The translations under genes and the position numbers were made by a program. From an uncultured Rhodospirillales bacterium (GTDB lineage: Bacteria; Pseudomonadota; Alphaproteobacteria; RF32; CAG-239): a stretch of 5,211 nucleotides of DNA. How positions within the stretch are numbered: position 1 is the stretch's first letter; each line of letters opens with the position of its first letter. Positions 1 through 4,669 of this stretch are shown piece by piece. The stretch is from positions 1 through 5,211 of the forward strand of contig CADBMA010000020.1 in the NCBI GenBank assembly GCA_902795665.1, read 5' to 3'. The notes under the pieces were generated by a model. The model saw only the letters and a list, made by a program, of their open reading frames with translations, was not told the origin of the DNA and made no database searches.

Positions 1-179
1 GACATTGCCGCATGGTTGTGTGTATTATAAAAAGCAGGCAATATTGCTTTATGACTTCCATCAATTACTTTATCCGCGGCAATTTCAAATCCAGAGGCAA
101 TCTCTGCAAAACGATTCTCATCAATATAAACATTAACTCTTTGATTGTTGTGTAAAATATTTTTAATTAAAATTGACAT
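1..179 (-). CDS. Amidohydrolase-superfamily protein, N-terminal fragment (runs off left edge)
   Basis: Fifty-nine N-terminal codons are present (MSILIKNILHNNQRVNVYID...); the rest lies outside the window. After a short beta-strand region typical of the composite domain of cyclic amidohydrolases, residues 46-59 read ILPAFYNTHNHAAM. This contains the HxH metal-binding pair (His54, His56) that begins the catalytic barrel. The LP-x-NTHxHAAM pattern most resembles the TRZ/ATZ and methylthioadenosine/S-adenosylhomocysteine deaminase group, which hydrolyse C-N bonds or deaminate purine-like rings with a bound metal. The substrate cannot be decided from this fragment. The ATG at 177-179 is preceded by a good purine-rich ribosome site (AGGAAAAG), which supports the start. 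It is divergent from slyX, and the slyX promoter -35 box overlaps this start codon. The superfamily is fairly sure; the exact enzyme is not. Confidence 0.8.
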   Translation of the reverse strand, partial: MSILIKNILHNNQRVNVYIDENRFAEIASGFEIAADKVIDGSHKAILPAFYNTHNHAAM

Positions 180-201
180 CTTCTTTTCCTGATTTTATCA
201 T
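173..201 (+). promoter_or_regulatory. Probable sigma70 promoter for slyX-rubredoxin
   Basis: TTGACA (173-178) is a perfect -35 box, followed by a 17-base spacer and TATCAT (196-201), which matches the -10 consensus at five of six positions. Transcription would start near 208, giving a leader of about 30 bases before slyX. The -35 box lies across the start codon of the divergent amidohydrolase (177-179), so polymerase here would cover the other gene's translation start region. Confidence 0.6.
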
Positions 202-238
202 TAAGTGGTAACAATAAGTTAGAGCAAATTGTAAAAAT

Positions 239-448
239 ATGGAAGATAAAATTTTAGAACAACGCCTGATGGATATCGAAATTAATTTATCTAATCAGGA
301 AAAAATGCTTGATGAGCTCAATTCAGTGGTTGTCAAGCAAAGTAAAACCATTGATTTACTGTTACGACAAAATAAAATGCTGATTGAAGCTCTTCAAGAA
401 AACACCATAAAACCACAAAACGAAGAAACCCCTCCGCCGCATTATTGA
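239..448 (+). CDS. slyX: SlyX family protein
   Basis: This 69-residue protein matches the SlyX family in length and pattern: an N-terminal QRLMDIEINLSNQEKMLDEL segment (about residues 8-27), a continuous amphipathic helix with leucines and isoleucines at heptad spacing to about residue 54, and a proline-rich tail ending in the family's hallmark PPPHY. The helical region should form a coiled coil. SlyX is a small cytoplasmic protein first noted beside slyD in E. coli; its biochemical role is not established. An in-frame stop at 215-217 rules out a longer N-terminus. The ribosome site is weak (purine-rich AGAG near 221). A promoter lies at 173-201, and the rubredoxin gene follows after 47 bases, probably on the same transcript. 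Confidence 0.88.
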   Translation: MEDKILEQRLMDIEINLSNQEKMLDELNSVVVKQSKTIDLLLRQNKMLIEALQENTIKPQNEETPPPHY

Positions 449-495
449 ATTATGCCGATGTGGGGATATATTAACTCTCAAAAGGAGCAAAAAAA

Positions 496-630
496 ATGAG
501 CGAAGATAAACAATGGATATGCAGTGTATGCGGATACGTCTACGATGGAGACATTCCGTTTGAAGAACTCCCCGAAGATTGGGTGTGTCCTGTATGCGGC
601 GTTGGCAAAGATTTTTTTGAACAACGCTAA
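496..630 (+). CDS. Rubredoxin (short-loop form, 44 residues)
   Basis: This very small gene encodes a complete rubredoxin, a cytoplasmic one-electron carrier with a single iron held by four cysteines. The ligands are Cys9 and Cys12 (CSVCGY) and Cys31 and Cys34 (CPVCGVGKD), and the fold's aromatic residues Trp7, Tyr14, Trp29 and Phe41 are present. Classic clostridial rubredoxins have about 52-54 residues; here the loop between the two CxxC pairs is about ten residues shorter (DGDIPFEELPED), as in known short-loop rubredoxins. The ATG is set by a strong ribosome site, AGGAG at 483-487, eight bases upstream. Partners are probably an NAD(P)H:rubredoxin reductase and a peroxide, oxygen or NO reductase, none visible here. 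Its TAA (628-630) overlaps the TAG of convergent comF (627-629), leaving no room for a terminator between them. Confidence 0.95.
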   Translation: MSEDKQWICSVCGYVYDGDIPFEELPEDWVCPVCGVGKDFFEQR

Positions 631-1340
631 AGCACCCGCGCCACAGTCAAAACATCTACTGAAACAGCACCGGCTTTCCGTAACGCCTGTGCCGATTCTT
701 TCATTGTGGATCCGGTTGTCATAACATCATCAATCAATACAACCCTTTTTCCTTTAATTTTCTCAGGATGCTTCACGCTAAATGCGTTTTTTACATTAAT
801 AACACGCGCCCGTCCTGAAAATTCTACCTGCGGGCGAGTTTTGCGGTGACGTATCAATGCAAAATTTTCAACCGGAACATTAACCATCTTGCTTAGCTTG
901 TCAGCCAGCAGCGATGATTGATTATATCTACGCTTAATCAATCTGGTATAATGCAGAGGTACCGGAATCAACAAATCAACTCCCGCATCAAAAATATCTT
1001 TTCCGGCAACTTTCAACATTGCTGCTAAAAGGCTGGCATTTTCAGTGTGGTCAAAAAACTTAAACGCAATAATCAAATTTTTATCACTATCATCATAAGT
1101 CATAGCTGAGCGCGCCAAACGATAGAAGCGTTTTTGCCCTCCGGAGCAACCTGCACACAGGCGTATATTTTCTTCATGCAACGGATTGCCGCATTTTTGG
1201 CAATACGGCGGTGTAATAAAATTAATTTCTTCAGCACATTTATCGCATAAATATCCTGCCACACCCAAAATCTTACCACATCGCAAACAACGGCGTGGCA
1301 ACAGCATATCCAAAATATTATCAATCAATTGTCTCAGCAT
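627..1340 (-). CDS. comF: ComF family phosphoribosyltransferase-like protein
   Basis: This 237-residue protein has the two-part ComF layout. The N-terminal part is a cysteine-rich zinc region with four CxxC pairs: Cys18/21, Cys32/35, Cys47/50 and Cys62/65. The C-terminal part is a type I phosphoribosyltransferase domain (about 75-237) containing DLLIPVPLH (122-130), the RYNQSSLLA helix (138-146), the R-x-x-x-RPQVEFSGRAR stretch (about 165-179), and the PRPP-binding loop VVLIDDVMTTGST (200-212) with its Asp-Asp pair. Family members (ComFC, GntX/YhgH) are needed for DNA uptake or use of external DNA in several bacteria; the enzymatic substrate is not settled. The start codon lies inside the sucD-like gene, a 20-base overlap, and no Shine-Dalgarno is visible, so translation is probably coupled to sucD. 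It is the last gene of the sufE-sucC-sucD-comF set and ends convergently on the rubredoxin gene. Confidence 0.93.
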   Translation of the reverse strand: MLRQLIDNILDMLLPRRCLRCGKILGVAGYLCDKCAEEINFITPPYCQKCGNPLHEENIRLCAGCSGGQKRFYRLARSAMTYDDSDKNLIIAFKFFDHTENASLLAAMLKVAGKDIFDAGVDLLIPVPLHYTRLIKRRYNQSSLLADKLSKMVNVPVENFALIRHRKTRPQVEFSGRARVINVKNAFSVKHPEKIKGKRVVLIDDVMTTGSTMKESAQALRKAGAVSVDVLTVARVL

Positions 1341-2211
1341 TTGTCAATATTGATAAAAGTTCTTGATGAATTTGATTTATATTATCAACAACAATCATTC
1401 CGGCATCTGATAATATTTTCTTTTTGCCGGCAACTGTAATGCGCCCGTGAGTAATTATATCACCGGCATACCCAACATGACGGCAAAAAGTTGTATCACT
1501 GCCGGCAATATAGCAAATAACCGGCTTGCGCATTGTTTGCGCCTCATACCACGCCGCTCCCTGTTCTTCAAAGCGTCCTCCCAGTGAACCAACCATTACA
1601 ATAGCGTGCGTATCTTTGTCTTCATGAAAAAGTTGCAACATATCAACAAAAGAGCTGCCAATAATCATATCATCGCCCAAACCGACAACCGCAGATTGTC
1701 CCATACCGGCACGATTGGTTTCTAACACAGCTTCATAAGTCAAAGTTGATGAACGAGAAACCACTCCAATATGGCCGCGGTGGTGAATATTTTCAGGAAA
1801 AATCCCCAGTTTAACTTCATCTGGAACTATCACTCCCGGAGTATTAGGGCCAATAAGTTTGGTTTGACTTCCACGCAATATATTGCGTATTTCGAGCATA
1901 TCCCGCACCGGAACACTATCTGTAATGCAAACCACAAGTTTTAGCTCTGCTTCTACCGCCTCGGTTATAGCTGATTTTACTGCATTTGCCGGAACAAACA
2001 ACACCGAAACTTCTGCTCCCGTTTCTTTAACCGCCTCTTTCACATTATCAAAAACCGGAACTCCCAAATGTATAATTCCTCCTTTTCCTGGGGTAACACC
2101 GCACACTACATTCGTTCCATATTCAATTGCACGACCAACATGAAACGATGCCTGTGTTCCGGTTATGCCTTGCACCATAACTTTAGTGTTTTTATCCGCC
2201 AAAATTGACAT
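1321..2211 (-). CDS. sucD: Succinyl-CoA synthetase alpha subunit-like protein lacking the catalytic phosphohistidine
   Basis: This 296-residue protein aligns by eye with SucD (289 in E. coli) over its whole length: N-terminal CoA-binding domain (MSILADKNTKVMVQG, then GVTPGKGGIIHLGVPVF at about 38-54) and C-terminal ligase domain. SucD forms the active site with SucC; a histidine in GHAGA is phosphorylated during interconversion of succinyl-CoA, NDP and phosphate with succinate, CoA and NTP. Here that position is Tyr248 (RHVGYAGDI, codon at 1468-1470), in a gap-free local alignment from KPVICYIAG onward. SRSGT is SRSST (Ser155), GGDP is GDDM (179-182), and GPNCPG is GPNTPG (Thr124, less telling). 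The GG-x-x-EE glutamates (215-216) remain. The ATG shares one base with the sucC stop (TAATG), with GGAGG about ten bases upstream. The frame is intact, so this is not an obvious pseudogene. Family membership is firm; succinyl-CoA synthetase activity is doubtful. Confidence 0.9.
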   Translation of the reverse strand: MSILADKNTKVMVQGITGTQASFHVGRAIEYGTNVVCGVTPGKGGIIHLGVPVFDNVKEAVKETGAEVSVLFVPANAVKSAITEAVEAELKLVVCITDSVPVRDMLEIRNILRGSQTKLIGPNTPGVIVPDEVKLGIFPENIHHRGHIGVVSRSSTLTYEAVLETNRAGMGQSAVVGLGDDMIIGSSFVDMLQLFHEDKDTHAIVMVGSLGGRFEEQGAAWYEAQTMRKPVICYIAGSDTTFCRHVGYAGDIITHGRITVAGKKKILSDAGMIVVDNINQIHQELLSILTNAETID

Positions 2212-3401
2212 TATTCACCATCCTCCACCGCCTGTACTATTTTTGCAACCGCCTCTTCCATTGTATCAGCTATAACAATCGGCAAATTTGCATTCTTCAA
2301 TATATTCAAGGCTTCGTCTCGATTCGTTCCTTCAAAACGAACCACCACCGGCATATTCATTCCCACCTCGGCTGCCGTATCAATAATTCCGTCTGCAATC
2401 ATGTCGCATCGAACAAAGCCGCCGAGAATATTAATTACAATTCCTTCAACTTTTGGATTGGTTGCAATAATTTTGATACCGGCGGCAATCTTATCTCGGT
2501 CAGCCCCCCCCTTAATGTTCATGGTACAAGCTGCCGTTGTTCCCATCAATCCCATCATTGCCAAAGCCAAGCCATCGCCATTAACAATACAACCTATATT
2601 TCCATCATATTCATTATACACAAAACCATAACGCGATGCTTTTAACTGCCGCACCTCAATTTCATCATCATCACGCCAATGTTCATATTGTTCATGTCGA
2701 TACAAAGCACGATTATCCAGTGTAATTTTGGCATCAAGAGCAACCATCTCGCCATTTTTCAATACTCCAACCGGATTAATTTCAATCATCAAAGCATCTG
2801 CCGCAACAAAAGCCTTAAATATCCCGCGCACAAAATTATGAAAGCTATCTTCACTTTTGCCTCGCAAATTTAAAAAAGATATTATCTGGCTGCTCTGAGC
2901 ATAAGTCGGACCGGTTATATCCAACGGAACCCGCAATATTTTTTCAGGATTTTTAACCACAATCTCTGTAATATCATCATCTTTTGTGCTTGCTACCAAA
3001 AGTGTAATCATTGAGGACACTCTGTCAATTGCCATCCCCAAATAAAAATTGTGCACCACCTTATTATAGGCTTCGACATAAATGCGGCTAACCAATCGGC
3101 CATTCGGCCCCGTTTGTGAGGTTACCAATGTTGAGCCCAGCATTGCTTCAGCGTTAACATAAACTTCTTCTAAAGTATGCACAATACGAATTCCACCATT
3201 GCACCCAGCCTTTTCTTCCAGAAAATGTCCCTGATTTCGTGCCCCTGAGTGTATTTGAGCCTTAAGCACCCAAGGTCCTCTGGCCGAAATTTCACGAGCA
3301 ACATTTTTAGCCTCAAGAGCCGTATATGCAATTTTACCTTTAGGCGTACGAATGCCGTGTGCGTTCAAAATCTGTTTAGCTTGATATTCGTGGATATCCA
3401 T
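2211..3401 (-). CDS. sucC: Succinyl-CoA synthetase beta subunit-like protein with altered nucleotide and active-site motifs
   Basis: This 396-residue protein is close in length to SucC (388 in E. coli) and begins with the family signature HEYQAKQ (4-10). An ATP-grasp domain (about 1-240) is followed by the ligase/CoA domain. Kept residues include Lys47, Glu110 (IYVEA), the metal ligands Asn209 (EINPV) and Asp223 (LDAKI), DGNIGC (266-271) and GGFVRCD (327-333). Changed are GGRG to GARN (53-56) in the nucleotide-binding loop, NGAG to NGDG (274-277), and the following segment, which appears three residues shorter and reads NIKGGA (295-300) instead of DVGGGA. The ATG has a good ribosome site (GAGGA, six-base spacer) located in the end of sufE, three bases from the sufE stop. 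It should pair with the adjacent sucD-like protein. Family certain; normal ATP- or GTP-dependent catalysis uncertain. Confidence 0.9.
   Translation of the reverse strand: MDIHEYQAKQILNAHGIRTPKGKIAYTALEAKNVAREISARGPWVLKAQIHSGARNQGHFLEEKAGCNGGIRIVHTLEEVYVNAEAMLGSTLVTSQTGPNGRLVSRIYVEAYNKVVHNFYLGMAIDRVSSMITLLVASTKDDDITEIVVKNPEKILRVPLDITGPTYAQSSQIISFLNLRGKSEDSFHNFVRGIFKAFVAADALMIEINPVGVLKNGEMVALDAKITLDNRALYRHEQYEHWRDDDEIEVRQLKASRYGFVYNEYDGNIGCIVNGDGLALAMMGLMGTTAACTMNIKGGADRDKIAAGIKIIATNPKVEGIVINILGGFVRCDMIADGIIDTAAEVGMNMPVVVRFEGTNRDEALNILKNANLPIVIADTMEEAVAKIVQAVEDGE
2504..2511 (-). repeat. G8 homopolymer inside the sucC-like gene
   Basis: Eight consecutive C on the plus strand read as eight G in the coding strand, spanning the end of the Lys297 codon, the Gly298 and Gly299 codons and the first base of Ala300. 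It encodes part of the altered NIKGGA loop. Tracts this long are prone to slippage in replication and sequencing. The reading frame is open on both sides as given. Confidence 0.6.
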
Positions 3402-3404
3402 ATT

Positions 3405-3803
3405 TTATCCTCGTGCATAAAATTTTATCTTTTTCACCATCGCATTTAATCCATTGCGACGGCTGGGAGACAAATGTTCCTCCAATCCCATTTTAACAAA
3501 AATATCATCTACTGCAATATCTTTAACCTCATTTTCAGATTTTCCATTAAAAATACTTAAAACCACAAAAATCAATCCCTTGACAATAGCTGCATCACTA
3601 TCTCCCCTAAAAAGAATATGATTCTTATCACTCAAATCCGGAACCAGCCATACTTGCGACTGGCAACCAACTACTTTCCACGATTCGGTTTTAAATGTAT
3701 CTTCAAGTGGAACAAGCTTGCTGCCAAGATCTATTAAATAGCGATACTTATCCTCCCAATTATCCAAAAGTTCAAAATTTTCAATCAATTCTTCTATTTG
3801 CAT
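3405..3803 (-). CDS. sufE: SufE family Fe-S cluster assembly sulfur acceptor
   Basis: With the start chosen here the protein has 132 residues, close to E. coli SufE (138). It opens with the family pattern IEELIENFELLDNWEDKYRYLIDLG (positions 3-27, shown in part as ELLDNWEDKYRY). The key motif is VVGCQSQVWL (44-53), where Cys47 is the residue that takes persulfide sulfur from the cysteine desulfurase SufS and passes it to the SufBCD scaffold. The late helix carrying LSPSRRNGLNAM is also typical. The frame is open up to 3851, but the added 16 residues have no family counterpart, whereas ATG 3801-3803 follows GAGGT (3808-3812). No SufS or SufB gene is visible. It is the first gene of the set and ends three bases before the sucC-like gene, so it is probably co-transcribed with it. 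Confidence 0.93.
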   Translation of the reverse strand: MQIEELIENFELLDNWEDKYRYLIDLGSKLVPLEDTFKTESWKVVGCQSQVWLVPDLSDKNHILFRGDSDAAIVKGLIFVVLSIFNGKSENEVKDIAVDDIFVKMGLEEHLSPSRRNGLNAMVKKIKFYARG

Positions 3804-3807
3804 AATT

Positions 3808-3812
3808 ACCTC
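3808..3812 (-). promoter_or_regulatory. Ribosome binding site that fixes the sufE start
   Basis: The minus strand reads GAGGT four bases before ATG 3801-3803. The alternative upstream ATG at 3849-3851 would add 16 residues absent from SufE relatives, so this site supports the shorter protein. Confidence 0.6.
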
Positions 3813-3876
3813 AACTATATTTTTCATAATATGTAGCACTAATATTCCCAAAGGTCTATTATTTTATCTAAATTGT

Positions 3877-3905
3877 TTGACAAAATATTGCAAAAAATAT
3901 ATAAT
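3877..3905 (+). promoter_or_regulatory. Consensus sigma70 promoter for the GNAT-M20 pair
   Basis: TTGACA (3877-3882), a 17-base A/T-rich spacer and TATAAT (3900-3905) match the housekeeping promoter consensus at all twelve positions with ideal spacing. Transcription would begin near 3912, leaving a leader of about 32 bases. The GNAT ribosome site AAGG (3934-3937) lies six bases before its ATG. Expression of this pair is probably strong unless repressed. Confidence 0.85.
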
Positions 3906-3925
3906 CCCCGTCAGTTTTAATCCCC
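3902..3925 (+). repeat. Direct repeat TAATCCCC x2, possible operator
   Basis: TAATCCCC occurs at 3902-3909 and again at 3918-3925, a 16-base period. The first copy overlaps the -10 box and the second lies just after the expected transcription start. Placement over a consensus promoter would suit a repressor site, but two 8-base copies can arise by chance and no regulator is known. Confidence 0.3.
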
Positions 3926-3943
3926 ATTTACATAAGGCCAAAT

Positions 3944-4669
3944 ATGCATATATCAATCACTCGTCTGGAAAAAAAATTAAGCCAAATCCTTCCACTTTCT
4001 GAGGCTTACCAACGTTCATATAACAAACTTTCCGAACAATACAAGTCGCCGGAAGAAATGGCGTTATATTCTCGCGGCTATTTTTTAAAAAAACTTTGGA
4101 AAATGGCCGAAGACAACGAATCTGTTGTGGCAGTGCTTAATATTAACGGCACGCCTCGCGGTTTTGTTCGCTATTCGGCAATTCCGGAATATTATACCGC
4201 CCCCATAAATGGACAAAGCCGTGATATGGAGAAAGGTATGCTTGATGGGTTTGAATTTGCTTGGTATCGCAAAATAAATTTTGAACGCAACATTAAACTT
4301 GATAAAAAAACATTAATTGTCAATCAGATATATATTGATCCGGAAATGCAGCACCTCGGTTTGGGCACACATCTGCTAAACCGCACCATCCCCGAATTAA
4401 AAAAACACGGCTATGAAAGCTTGATTATAGAATATAACGCCAATAATACCAATGCTGAAAAGTTTTATCGCGGTATAGGATTCAGTGCATTTGCTACCAC
4501 ACAGGATTTTGATCATATTATCAAAAAAGACGGACAAACAACTTTCTGCATCAGTGATGTTGCCATAGCCCACACCACAATTGACAACGCTATTGCCTCT
4601 ATGCGCAATAAACAATTATCAAAAACCTATATTACAATGGTACAGCGACGCAATGGAAAAGATTATTGA
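3944..4669 (+). CDS. GNAT family N-acetyltransferase
   Basis: This 241-residue protein carries a GNAT acyl-CoA-binding core in its second half. Strand beta4 and the pyrophosphate loop read QIYIDPEMQHLGLGTHLL (128-145), with Q-x-x-G-x-G (QHLGLG) corresponding to the acetyl-CoA signature. This is followed by the helix to KKHGYESLIIEYNANN (153-168) and the closing NAEKFYRGIGF (170-180), where Tyr175 is at the usual general-acid position. The N-terminal half (1-110) includes a strand pair VVAVLNINGTPRGFVRYS (61-78) and a less conserved helical part that probably binds the substrate. The family moves an acyl group from acyl-CoA to an amine; the substrate cannot be told. A consensus promoter and AAGG ribosome site precede it. 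Its 3' end overlaps the M20 gene by 17 bases, suggesting coupled expression and a shared pathway. No signal peptide is visible, so it is likely cytoplasmic. Confidence 0.88.
   Translation: MHISITRLEKKLSQILPLSEAYQRSYNKLSEQYKSPEEMALYSRGYFLKKLWKMAEDNESVVAVLNINGTPRGFVRYSAIPEYYTAPINGQSRDMEKGMLDGFEFAWYRKINFERNIKLDKKTLIVNQIYIDPEMQHLGLGTHLLNRTIPELKKHGYESLIIEYNANNTNAEKFYRGIGFSAFATTQDFDHIIKKDGQTTFCISDVAIAHTTIDNAIASMRNKQLSKTYITMVQRRNGKDY

Noticed and set aside
145..173. Alternative slyX promoter TTGTTG, 17 bases, TAAAAT
   Set aside because: The -35 is poor (three of six), and the TTGACA/TATCAT pair at 173-201 is clearly better.
449..495. Terminator or separate promoter between slyX and rubredoxin
   Set aside because: No stem-loop with a T-run and no convincing -35/-10 pair in these 47 bases; only the AGGAG ribosome site stands out.
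524..724. Plus-strand open frame of 66 codons
   Set aside because: It covers the rubredoxin gene in another frame and then the antisense of comF; it has no ribosome site and no recognisable protein pattern.
1100..1324. Second minus-strand frame inside comF
   Set aside because: It begins at TTG, lies fully within comF in another frame, and its translation has no domain features.
1883..2873. Several plus-strand open frames opposite the sucC and sucD genes
   Set aside because: They are antisense shadows of strongly conserved minus-strand genes, with low-complexity Ser/Ile/Asn-rich translations.
1321..3401. sucC/sucD as pseudogenes
   Set aside because: Both frames are full length, start and stop cleanly with good ribosome sites, and keep most family residues; changed motifs alone do not show decay.
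3804..3851. Longer SufE starting at 3851
   Set aside because: The 16 extra residues do not fit the SufE family, and the internal ATG at 3803 has a GAGGT site.
3856..3883. Minus-strand promoter for sufE (TTGTCA, 16 bases, TAATAG)
   Set aside because: The -10 matches only three of six positions in very A/T-rich DNA, so I do not list it as a feature, only as a possibility.
4397..4615. Minus-strand open frame of 72 codons opposite the GNAT gene
   Set aside because: It is antisense to the conserved acetyl-CoA-binding region, with no promoter or ribosome site.
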